DNA of 14,542 bases, taken from NCBI GenBank assembly GCA_023392575.1, contig JAEVYV010000012.1, positions 1 to 14,542 of the forward strand, given 5' to 3'. A program made the translations under genes and the position numbers. This DNA comes from Bacteroidota bacterium. Its GTDB lineage: Bacteria; Bacteroidota; Bacteroidia; Chitinophagales; Chitinophagaceae. The notes below the pieces were generated by a model. That model had not been told where the DNA came from and did not search any database. It was given only the letters and a program-made list of their open reading frames with translations. Every line of letters starts with the position of its first letter. Positions within the stretch are counted from its first letter, which is position 1. Below, piece after piece: positions 6,418 to 13,551 of the stretch.

Positions 6418-7670
6418 AACCAACGACACGTATCCAGCTGTCCTCCATGATGTTCCTGAATTTTTTTATCTGGGGGGCCTGGTTTGTTACCCTGGGCACC
6501 TACCTGGGCAAGGCACTCAGTGCCAGCGGTACGGAAATTGGCCTGGCTTACCTAACACAATCCATTGGCGCCATCGTTGCTCCGTTCATCATTGGATTGA
6601 TCGCCGACCGCTTTTTCTCCGCCCAAAAAATCCTGGGTGTGCTGCACATTGCGGGGGGCCTGTTGTTATGGAATGCCTCTGCTTCTGATAGCTTCGGAAG
6701 TTTTTACCCCAACATCCTGATTTACATGATCCTGTTTATGCCCACGCTGGCCCTGGTCAATTCCATTTCTTTCCGGCAAATGGAAAACCCCAGCAAGGAT
6801 TTTCCTTTGATCCGTGTGTTGGGAACCATTGGCTGGATCGTTGCCGGATTTGCGATAAGCCTTTTTGGCTGGGACCAACAAAACAGCGAAGGTCTGTTGG
6901 CCAATACTTTTAAAATGGCGGCCATTGCCTCCATCGTGCTGGGGCTGTTCAGCTTTAGCTTGCCCAAAACCCCGCCTGCCAAAAAAGGCGAAAAAACCTC
7001 TGTTGGTGAAATGCTGGGACTCGACGCCTTGCGCTTGTTAAAGAACAAATCTTACCTGTTGTTTTTCATTGCCTCCGTGGCCATCTGTATTCCTTTGGCT
7101 TTTTACTACAATTTCACCAATCTGTTTCTAAACGAAAAAGGCATGCAATCCACAGCCAGCATTCAGTCTTTGGGACAGGTTTCGGAAATATTGTTCATGG
7201 TGCTGATGCCCTTGCTGTTTGTGCGGCTGGGAGTCAAAAAAATGTTGGCCATTGGCATGATCGCCTGGGCGGTCCGCTACGTTTTGTTTGCCTACGGCAA
7301 CATCGACGCCGGTTACTGGATGCTGCTCACCGGTATTGTACTGCACGGCATTTGTTACGACTTTTTCTTTGTTACCGGGCAGATTTACACGGATAACCTG
7401 GCAGGCGAAAAATTCAAAAGTGCCGCTCAGGGACTGATCACCCTGGCCACCTATGGAGTGGGCATGCTCATTGGCTCCCTGGTTTCGGGGCCCATTGTCG
7501 ATGCGTATGCAACGCCTGGCAACCATGACTGGAAAATGATTTGGCTGATACCTGCTGGCATTGCACTGGTGGTCGCATTGCTGTTTATTTTATTGTTCCG
7601 GGAAACAAAAAAAATGGCCATTACAGAAGAAAGCACGGAAAAAGGCCTGGCCGCTTCCCCGCTAACTTAA
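6414..7670 (+). CDS. MFS transporter of the nucleoside:H+ symporter (NHS) family
   Basis: This 418-residue integral membrane protein has the same length as E. coli NupG and XapB. About twelve hydrophobic segments are visible, beginning with the family hallmark NFFIWGAWFVTLGTYLG (16-32), then SIGAIVAPFIIGLIADR (50-66). A central hydrophilic loop (184-212) separates the two halves. GICYDFFFVTGQIYTD (312-326) is also typical. I chose the ATG at 6414 over an in-frame TTG at 6408 because the ATG directly precedes the conserved start. Named relatives import nucleosides with protons, but many Bacteroidetes members sit in sugar clusters. Here import of a (3-keto) sugar or glycoside across the inner membrane is the better guess. 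It is the first gene of a six-gene run; the next gene overlaps it by one base. Confidence 0.88.
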   Translation: MKPTTRIQLSSMMFLNFFIWGAWFVTLGTYLGKALSASGTEIGLAYLTQSIGAIVAPFIIGLIADRFFSAQKILGVLHIAGGLLLWNASASDSFGSFYPNILIYMILFMPTLALVNSISFRQMENPSKDFPLIRVLGTIGWIVAGFAISLFGWDQQNSEGLLANTFKMAAIASIVLGLFSFSLPKTPPAKKGEKTSVGEMLGLDALRLLKNKSYLLFFIASVAICIPLAFYYNFTNLFLNEKGMQSTASIQSLGQVSEILFMVLMPLLFVRLGVKKMLAIGMIAWAVRYVLFAYGNIDAGYWMLLTGIVLHGICYDFFFVTGQIYTDNLAGEKFKSAAQGLITLATYGVGMLIGSLVSGPIVDAYATPGNHDWKMIWLIPAGIALVVALLFILLFRETKKMAITEESTEKGLAASPLT

Positions 7671-8569
7671 TGACTAAAACCTTGAAAAAATTGGAACGAA
7701 GAGAAGTGGTAAAGCATATGTTGCTGGGCGCAACTGCCTTGGCCATGGCGCCGGCAGCCGCCACAGCAAGTTGCGGCGATGTTAAAAATCACCGGATGAA
7801 GGGCAATATCAACCACTCGGTTTGCCAGTGGACCTATAATTTTCTTACATTGGAGGAATTATGCGTGGCGGTGAAAGAGATTGGCTTTGCGGCCATCGAT
7901 CTGGTGGGCCCTGAGGACTGGAACATACTGAAAAAGCACAACGTCTTTTCTTCGATGTGCAACGGTGCGGAAATCAGCCTGGTAAAAGGCTGGAACGACA
8001 AGCAGTATCATGCTACACTGATCAAAAATTATACAGAGCACATCAACCTGGTTGCCGCTGCCGGTTACAAAAACTTAATTTGCTTCAGCGGCAACCGCAA
8101 CGGCATGGATGATGAAACCGGCTTGAAAAACTGCGCCGAAGGCTTGCAGCAAATTATAGCGCTGGCCGAAAAAAAAGGCGTGGTGCTACATATGGAGCTG
8201 TTGAACAGTAAGATTGACCACAAGGATTATATGTGCGATCATTCGGCCTGGGGCGTTGAACTGTGTAAGCGAATCGGATCCCCCAACTTTAAATTGCTTT
8301 ATGATATCTACCACATGCAAATTGACGAGGGAGATGTGATCCGCACCATTAAAAACAACCACGAGTATTTTGGCCATTACCATACAGCCGGCGTACCGGG
8401 CAGACACGAAATCGACGAAACGCAGGAGCTTTATTACCCGGCCATTATGGAAGCCATCAAACAAACAGGTTTTAAAGGTTATGTAGCGCAGGAATTTATT
8501 CCAACAGGTAAAGACGGTAAAGAAAAACTCAATGCTTTGAAAAAAGCCGTTCAAACCTGTGACGTATAA
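7670..8569 (+). CDS. Exported hydroxypyruvate isomerase-like TIM-barrel protein
   Basis: The start at 7670 overlaps the transporter stop (TAATG), which marks tight translational coupling. An in-frame ATG at 7541 would lie deep inside the transporter and is rejected. The 299-residue product has a twin-arginine signal (ERREVVK, residues 9-15) and a hydrophobic Ala-rich region (18-33), so Tat export is likely. The body is a xylose-isomerase-like barrel of the hydroxypyruvate isomerase branch. Ligand candidates are E176 (LHMELLNSK), D212 and H215 (LYDIYHMQ), H238 and R245 (HYHTAGVPGRHE) and E275 (AQEFIP). Family members interconvert aldoses and ketoses or tautomerise keto acids. The exported location and neighbours suggest a 3-keto sugar or glycoside substrate, not hydroxypyruvate. 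The reaction is not proven. Confidence 0.86.
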   Translation: MTKTLKKLERREVVKHMLLGATALAMAPAAATASCGDVKNHRMKGNINHSVCQWTYNFLTLEELCVAVKEIGFAAIDLVGPEDWNILKKHNVFSSMCNGAEISLVKGWNDKQYHATLIKNYTEHINLVAAAGYKNLICFSGNRNGMDDETGLKNCAEGLQQIIALAEKKGVVLHMELLNSKIDHKDYMCDHSAWGVELCKRIGSPNFKLLYDIYHMQIDEGDVIRTIKNNHEYFGHYHTAGVPGRHEIDETQELYYPAIMEAIKQTGFKGYVAQEFIPTGKDGKEKLNALKKAVQTCDV

Positions 8570-8620
8570 ACGATTTTCATTTAACCCGAACTATAAACTA
8601 AAAAACTACAAACGAATTCT

Positions 8621-10294
8621 ATGGCTGATAACACTTTTGACGCAATTGTGGTAGGCTCCGGCATCAGCGGAGGCTGGGCCGCTAAAGAGCTCACCGAAAA
8701 GGGGCTTAAGGTTTTGTTGCTGGAACGAGGACGAAATATTGAACACATAAAAGATTATGTAAATGCCAACAAAAACACCTGGGAGTTTCCGCACCGCGGC
8801 GGCAGAACGCAAAAAATGATCGAGGACTACCCGGTACTAAAAAGGGATTATCCTTTAAATGAAACCAACCTGGACTTCTGGGTGAAGGATAAAGAATGCC
8901 CGTATACCGAAGTAAAACGTTTTGACTGGTTCCGTGGCTACCAGGTAGGGGGCCGGTCGCTGATGTGGGGCCGCCAAAGCTACCGCTGGAGCGATTTTGA
9001 TTTTGAAGCCAATGCAAAAGACGGCATTGCCGTGGACTGGCCCATCCGTTATAAAGACATTGCTCCCTGGTACGATTATGCGGAACGCTTTGCAGGCATC
9101 AGCGGCTCCAAAGAAGGATTGGCCGAGTTGCCGGATGGAGAGTTTCTCCCCGCCATGGAAATGAATTGCGTGGAAAAAGACGTTGCCGCCAGAATTAAAG
9201 AAAAGTTGAAACGCCACATGATCATTGGCCGTGTGGCCAACATTACCGTTCCGCTTCAGGCCCGAACCAATTGCCAGTACCGCAACAAATGCTGGCTGGG
9301 GTGTCCGTTTGGCGGCTATTTCAGCACACAGTCGTCCACGTTGCCTGCCGCCATGAAAACCGGCAACCTGACGCTCAGGCCTTTTTCTATTGTAACAGAA
9401 CTGATTTACGATAAAGACACGAAAAAAGCAAAAGGCGTTCGGGTGTTGGACGCAGAAACCAATCAAACCTATGACTATTTCTCAAAGATCGTCTTTGTAA
9501 ACGCCTCTGCCATGAACAGCACCTGGATCTTAATGAACACGGCTACCGACATTTGGCCGGGAGGCTTGGGCAGCAGCAGCGGCGAGTTGGGACACAACCT
9601 GATGGACCACCACTTCCGCGTAGGCGCCAGCGGACGAGCGGAAGGATACGAAGACAAATACTATTACGGCAGAAGACCCAATGGTATTTACGTGGTGCGT
9701 TATCGCAACCTCTTTGGAGATAAAAGAGATTACGTACGCGGCTTTGGTTATCAGGGCGGCGCCAGCCGTTCCGGCTGGGGACGTGAAATAGCCGAACTAA
9801 ATATTGGCGGCGAATTTAAAGATGCCTTGACAGAACCCGGCCCGTGGAGCATGGGCATGACGGCTTTTGGTGAAATGCTGCCTTACCACGAAAACAAAAT
9901 TTCGCTGGATAAAACCAAAAAAGACAAATGGGGCCTGCCGGTGCTGGCCATTGACTGCGAAATCAAAGAAAACGAGAAAAAAATGCGCAAGGACATGGCG
10001 CAGGATGCCGTAGAAATGCTGGAAGCCGCCGGCTTGAAAGACGTTCGCCCATATGACAACGACTACTACCCCGGCATGGGCATTCATGAAATGGGCACAG
10101 CCCGTATGGGCAGAGACCCCAAAACTTCTGTGCTGAACGAGTGGAACCAGGTCTGGGATGCCAAGAACGTGTTTGTCACCGATGGTGCCTGCATGACCTC
10201 CGCCTCTTGCGTTAACCCGTCATTGACCTATATGGCATTAACGGCAAGGGCCTGTGACTATGCCGTAAAGGAGTTAAAGAAAAAGAACCTATAA
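8621..10294 (+). CDS. FAD-dependent GMC oxidoreductase with Fe-S motif (glycoside/sugar 3-dehydrogenase catalytic subunit candidate)
   Basis: This 557-residue flavoenzyme has the GMC order. The FAD Rossmann motif is GSGISGGWAAKELTEKGLKV (12-31) with E35 for the ADP ribose, followed by GGRSLMWGRQSYRWSDFDF (110-128) and GHNLMDHHF (324-332). The C-terminal catalytic block has H489 (GIHEMGTARMG) and N532 (VNPSLTYMALTARA). C218-x5-C224-x3-C228 (NCQYRNKCWLGCPFGG) has the spacing of the [3Fe-4S] site in the Burkholderia-type FAD glucose dehydrogenase alpha subunit. It has no signal peptide, so export would rely on the Tat-signal subunit at 12023-12652. Relatives include gluconate 2-dehydrogenase and periplasmic glucoside 3-dehydrogenases. 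With the 3-keto hydrolase nearby, glycoside C3 oxidation is the best guess, with electrons leaving through the Fe-S cluster to cytochrome c. Confidence 0.9.
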   Translation: MADNTFDAIVVGSGISGGWAAKELTEKGLKVLLLERGRNIEHIKDYVNANKNTWEFPHRGGRTQKMIEDYPVLKRDYPLNETNLDFWVKDKECPYTEVKRFDWFRGYQVGGRSLMWGRQSYRWSDFDFEANAKDGIAVDWPIRYKDIAPWYDYAERFAGISGSKEGLAELPDGEFLPAMEMNCVEKDVAARIKEKLKRHMIIGRVANITVPLQARTNCQYRNKCWLGCPFGGYFSTQSSTLPAAMKTGNLTLRPFSIVTELIYDKDTKKAKGVRVLDAETNQTYDYFSKIVFVNASAMNSTWILMNTATDIWPGGLGSSSGELGHNLMDHHFRVGASGRAEGYEDKYYYGRRPNGIYVVRYRNLFGDKRDYVRGFGYQGGASRSGWGREIAELNIGGEFKDALTEPGPWSMGMTAFGEMLPYHENKISLDKTKKDKWGLPVLAIDCEIKENEKKMRKDMAQDAVEMLEAAGLKDVRPYDNDYYPGMGIHEMGTARMGRDPKTSVLNEWNQVWDAKNVFVTDGACMTSASCVNPSLTYMALTARACDYAVKELKKKNL

Positions 10295-10483
10295 CATCAA
10301 CCTTGGATTGTCAATGGTGAATGAAAGCGTCTGTGCATTCAATCAAGCGGCAGATAGGCCGTGAATGAATAATGAGTAAAACAAACCAATGTAAGAAGAG
10401 AGAGTGTGTGCACTTAAGAAGCGTCAATTCACCATTGCCCATTCACCGTTCACTGTTTTGTTGAACTAAACTGATTTACCAAC
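10295..10483. repeat. Intergenic repeat-bearing spacer with inverted CAATGGTGAAT / ATTCACCATTG arms
   Basis: CAATGGTGAAT (10312-10322) is inverted as ATTCACCATTG (10427-10437). Each arm is accompanied on its inner side by a direct AAGCGTC copy (10325-10331 and 10419-10425). Degenerate copies of the same word follow (CATTCACC, GTTCACTG, up to about 10454). Arms of this TTCACCATT type recur in Bacteroidetes spacers. The 104-base centre is AG-rich and holds no ORF. It interrupts the otherwise tight operon between the GMC and Gfo/Idh/MocA genes. No terminator T run is present. Confidence 0.6.
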
Positions 10484-11944
10484 ATGTCTGAAAAGAACAA
10501 CCAATCTGCCAACCAAAATTCAAGAAGGGAATTCATTAAGAACACGGCAATCGCAACAGCAGGCTTTTTTATTGTACCACGGTTTGTTTTGGGTAAGGGA
10601 TACGTAGCCCCCAGCGACCGGTTGATCGTAGCCGGCATCGGCGTAGGCGGCAAGGGGGAAAGCGACATCATGAGTTTTTACAAGTCCGGCAAGGCCGACA
10701 TCGGTTTTCTGTGCGATGTTGACGACCGCCGGGCCGCCACGTCCATTAAAAACTTTCCCAAAGCAAAATATTACAAAGACTGGCGGGAAATGCTGGACAA
10801 AGAAGCTAAAAACTTCGATGCCGTATCTGTGTCCACCCCCGACCACAACCACGCTGCTCCTACCCTTGCCGCCATGCAACTGGGCAAGCACGTGTACGTG
10901 CAAAAACCGCTGACCCACGACATTTACGAAGCAAGGGTATTAACCGATGCCGCCAAACGATACAAAGTGGTGACCCAAATGGGCAACCAGGGAGCGTCCG
11001 GCGACGGCGTAAGACAATTGATGGAATGGTACGACGCCGGAATAATCGGAGACGTGCACACCGTGTACTGCTGGACAGACCGTCCCGTGTGGCCACAGGG
11101 TATTCCCTGGCCCACGCAGAAAGCCGAAGTGCCCAAGGAGCTTGACTGGGATCTATGGTTGGGCACCGCGCCTTACAGAGACTATGTTGAAAAACTGGTT
11201 CCCTTTAACTGGCGCGGGTGGTGGGATTACGGAACCGGTGCCCTGGGCGATATGGGCTGCCACATTATTGAACCGGCCTTCCGGGTGCTGAACCTTCAAT
11301 ATGCCACAGACGTTCAGGCCAGCGTAGGCAGCGTATACGTAGACGAATTCAAAAGAGGGTATTTTCCCGAAAGCTGCCCGCCCTCGAGCCACGTCACCCT
11401 GCACTTTCCCAAAACCAATAAAACAAAAGGCAACGTAACCGTACATTGGATGGACGGGGGCATTCAGCCCGAACGCCCCGAAGAATTAGGCGCCAACGAA
11501 ACCTTTGGCGATGGCGGCAACGGCACCCTGTTTATTGGCACCAAGGGCAAGATGATGTGCGGCACCTACGGCGCCAATCCAAAGCTCCTGCCCACCGCTC
11601 GTACCAACGAAGTAAAGGTGAAGCAAAAATACCCCCGCGTACCCAAAGGTGCGGAAGGGCATTACGCACAATGGGTGGAAGCCTGCATTGCCGGACATGG
11701 CAACCACGAAGTGAGTTCGCCGTTTGAAACCGCAGGGCCGTTAACCGAATCATTGTTGATGGCCAACCTCGCCATCAGGGCTTACGACATCCGGGTGCCC
11801 AGAGCCAACGGCAACGGCTTTACTTATCCGGGTCGTTACATTAAGCTGCTTTGGGATAACGACAACATGAAGGTGACCAATTTTGATGCCGTCAACCAGT
11901 TTGTAAAAAGAGAATACAGACAAGGATTCAGCCTGAACTTATAA
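10484..11944 (+). CDS. Tat-exported Gfo/Idh/MocA-family oxidoreductase
   Basis: This 486-residue protein has a near-perfect Tat motif (SRREFIK, residues 13-19) and a hydrophobic stretch to about residue 36, so it should be exported folded with its cofactor bound. The Rossmann domain has VAGIGVGGKGES (49-60), DVDDRR (78-83) and VSTPDHNHAAPT (116-127). The usual EKP motif is Q140-K141-P142. The C-terminal domain carries GDMGCHIIEPAFRVLNL with D256 and H260, and extra aromatic-rich segments typical of the long bacterial branch (DWDLWLGTAPYRDYV, FNWRGWWDYG). Free NAD(P) is absent from the periplasm. It may therefore work like glucose-fructose oxidoreductase or GH109 enzymes, recycling a tightly bound cofactor inside one catalytic cycle. 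It lies between the two dehydrogenase subunit genes. Confidence 0.9.
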   Translation: MSEKNNQSANQNSRREFIKNTAIATAGFFIVPRFVLGKGYVAPSDRLIVAGIGVGGKGESDIMSFYKSGKADIGFLCDVDDRRAATSIKNFPKAKYYKDWREMLDKEAKNFDAVSVSTPDHNHAAPTLAAMQLGKHVYVQKPLTHDIYEARVLTDAAKRYKVVTQMGNQGASGDGVRQLMEWYDAGIIGDVHTVYCWTDRPVWPQGIPWPTQKAEVPKELDWDLWLGTAPYRDYVEKLVPFNWRGWWDYGTGALGDMGCHIIEPAFRVLNLQYATDVQASVGSVYVDEFKRGYFPESCPPSSHVTLHFPKTNKTKGNVTVHWMDGGIQPERPEELGANETFGDGGNGTLFIGTKGKMMCGTYGANPKLLPTARTNEVKVKQKYPRVPKGAEGHYAQWVEACIAGHGNHEVSSPFETAGPLTESLLMANLAIRAYDIRVPRANGNGFTYPGRYIKLLWDNDNMKVTNFDAVNQFVKREYRQGFSLNL

Positions 11945-11948
11945 GACA

Positions 11949-11977
11949 ACCGGCAACCACCAACGGCGGTTGCCGGT
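11949..11977 (+). repeat. Strong intercistronic hairpin without U run
   Basis: ACCGGCAACC (11949-11958) and GGTTGCCGGT (11968-11977) form a perfect 10-bp GC-rich stem with a 9-base loop, five bases after the stop of the Gfo/Idh/MocA gene. CATGATAAACC follows, with no T run, so it is not a good intrinsic terminator. An mRNA-stability, processing or partial-attenuation element before the small dehydrogenase subunit gene is more likely. Confidence 0.6.
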
Positions 11978-12022
11978 CATGATAAACCAAAAAGCAAAAC
12001 TTAAAACTTTAAATTTTTGAAT

Positions 12023-12652
12023 ATGGAACGCAGGGAAGCCGTAAAATACATCAGCATTCTTTTGGGAGGCACCTTGGTGGGCGCCGACGCTTTTCTTTCG
12101 GGCTGTAAAAGCAATACCGGAAAGCCCGGAGAATGGACCGCCGACGATATTGCCTATTTGAACGAGATCGCCGAAACCATTCTTCCTCAAACCTCCACCC
12201 CCGGCGCCAAAGCAGCCAACGTGGGGCAATTCATGACCGTTATGGTGAATGACTGTTATGAAGCCGGCGATCAACAAGCCTTCAGGGAAGGCATGGATAA
12301 ACTCAACGAAGAAAGCAAGAAAAAATTCAGCAAGGATTTCATGAACATCTCACCCGACCAGCGCACAGAGCTGCTTATTGGTTTGGACAAAGAAGCCAAA
12401 GACTACCAGAAAAAAGTTTCTGAGTTCAACGGCGCCGAAGGAAAAAAAGAGAAAGAAGAAATTGCCAAAGGCAATAAAAATTACAAGCGGCAAAAAATGT
12501 CTCCGCACTATTTCTCTATGATGAAGCAACTAACCCTGCTGGGATACTTCACTTCCGAAGTGGGCTCTACGCAGGCATTGCGCTACGTTCCGGTTCCGGG
12601 CCGGTACGAGGGCTGTACCCCTTACAAAAAAGGCGACAGAGCCTGGGCATAA
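12023..12652 (+). CDS. Gluconate 2-dehydrogenase subunit 3 family protein (Tat hitch-hiker, lipid-anchored)
   Basis: The ATG at 12023 gives 209 residues; a TTG two codons earlier is less likely. The N-terminus MERREAVKYISILLGGTLVG is a minimal Tat signal with R3-R4, followed by a clear lipobox LSGC at Cys28. It therefore appears to be a Tat-exported lipoprotein. The body matches the subunit 3 family (PF13618): LNEIAETILPQTSTPGAKAA followed by NVGQFMTVMVNDCY at 46-79, a Lys/Glu-rich helix region at 95-155, and GYFTSEVGSTQALRYVPVPG at 174-193. Known partners are GMC catalytic subunits that lack signals and ride out on this protein. The GMC gene two positions upstream is the evident partner. It is followed by a TIM-barrel gene after a 16-base gap. 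Confidence 0.9.
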   Translation: MERREAVKYISILLGGTLVGADAFLSGCKSNTGKPGEWTADDIAYLNEIAETILPQTSTPGAKAANVGQFMTVMVNDCYEAGDQQAFREGMDKLNEESKKKFSKDFMNISPDQRTELLIGLDKEAKDYQKKVSEFNGAEGKKEKEEIAKGNKNYKRQKMSPHYFSMMKQLTLLGYFTSEVGSTQALRYVPVPGRYEGCTPYKKGDRAWA

Positions 12653-12668
12653 CGAAAACCATACAACC

Positions 12669-13550
12669 ATGCAATACAAACGCAGAGAGTTTTTAAAAAC
12701 AGCCACTCTTTTGGGGTCGGGCGTTGCGCTGACCTCCTTTGGCAGCCTGCTCAGTTGCAAAACCGCAGCCGCAAGCAAATCCATTAACGAAAACTTTGGT
12801 TTGCAGCTCTACACCCTACGCGATGTTTTGCCAGCCAATCCCAAAGAGGTTCTTACCCAGGTCGCCTCCTACGGGTACAAACAAATAGAAAGCTACGAGG
12901 GGGCAAAGGGCATGTTTTGGGGCATGAAAAACACCGAGTTTAAAAAATTTATGGATGATCTGGGCATGACCATCGTTTCCAGCCATTGCGACATCAATAA
13001 AGATTTTGAACGCAAAGCGGAAGAAGCTTCTGCCATCGGCATGAAATACCTGATTTGCCCCTGGCTGGGCCCTCAAAAAAGCCTGGACGATTTTAAACGC
13101 CATGCCGAAACGTTCAACCAAAGGGGCGAAACCTGCAAAAAACACGGGCTGCGGTTTGCCTACCACAACCACGACTACAGCTTTTACCCGCAAGAGGGCC
13201 AGTTGCCGCAGGATGTCATGATGCAACTGACCGATAAGGACCTGGTGGACTACGAAATGGATATTTACTGGGTGGTAGCAGCCGGACAAGACCCCATTAC
13301 CTGGTTCAACAAATATCCGGGCAGGTTTAAACTCAGTCACGTTAAGGACAGAAAAAAAGGAGCGCCGGCTTCTGAAAAAAATGCCTCGGTGATTTTGGGA
13401 ACGGGGGAAATTAATTTTACCGAGATCCTGAAAACAGCAAGCCAAAAAGGCATGAGCTATTTCATTGTGGAGCAGGAAAAGTACGAGAACACCACGCCTT
13501 TGGACGCAGCAAAAGCCGATGCCGCATACATGAAGAACCTGAAAATATAG
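12669..13550 (+). CDS. Tat/lipobox sugar phosphate isomerase/epimerase-like TIM-barrel protein
   Basis: This is a 293-residue protein. The signal combines a consensus Tat motif (KRREFLK, residues 4-10) with a lipobox ending at Cys30 (SLLSC), so a Tat-exported lipoprotein is predicted. The barrel begins at NFGLQLYTLRDVL (42-54). Candidate metal ligands are H166/H168 (YHNHDY), E196 and D198 (YEMDIYW), H224 and D227 (SHVKDRK), and E268 or E270 (VEQE). ILGTGEINF (242-250) corresponds to the G-x-G loop of the family. It is the last gene of the plus-strand run and its stop is one base from the stop of the convergent small lipoprotein gene. Like the other exported barrels here it probably handles an oxidised or keto sugar; the reaction is unknown. 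Confidence 0.87.
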   Translation: MQYKRREFLKTATLLGSGVALTSFGSLLSCKTAAASKSINENFGLQLYTLRDVLPANPKEVLTQVASYGYKQIESYEGAKGMFWGMKNTEFKKFMDDLGMTIVSSHCDINKDFERKAEEASAIGMKYLICPWLGPQKSLDDFKRHAETFNQRGETCKKHGLRFAYHNHDYSFYPQEGQLPQDVMMQLTDKDLVDYEMDIYWVVAAGQDPITWFNKYPGRFKLSHVKDRKKGAPASEKNASVILGTGEINFTEILKTASQKGMSYFIVEQEKYENTTPLDAAKADAAYMKNLKI

Positions 13551-13551
13551 G

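Noticed and set aside
7541..7669. Upstream in-frame ATG extension of the hydroxypyruvate isomerase-like gene
   Set aside because: It would overlap the transporter by 130 bases and hide the Tat signal; the TAATG start at 7670 gives a complete signal.
8855..9466. Minus-strand ORF of 203 codons inside the GMC gene
   Set aside because: It is antisense to a well-supported flavoenzyme with intact motifs and has no recognisable domain.
12017..12022. TTG start two codons before the ATG of the subunit 3 gene
   Set aside because: The ATG at 12023 already gives a full Tat and lipobox signal, and TTG starts are less likely here.
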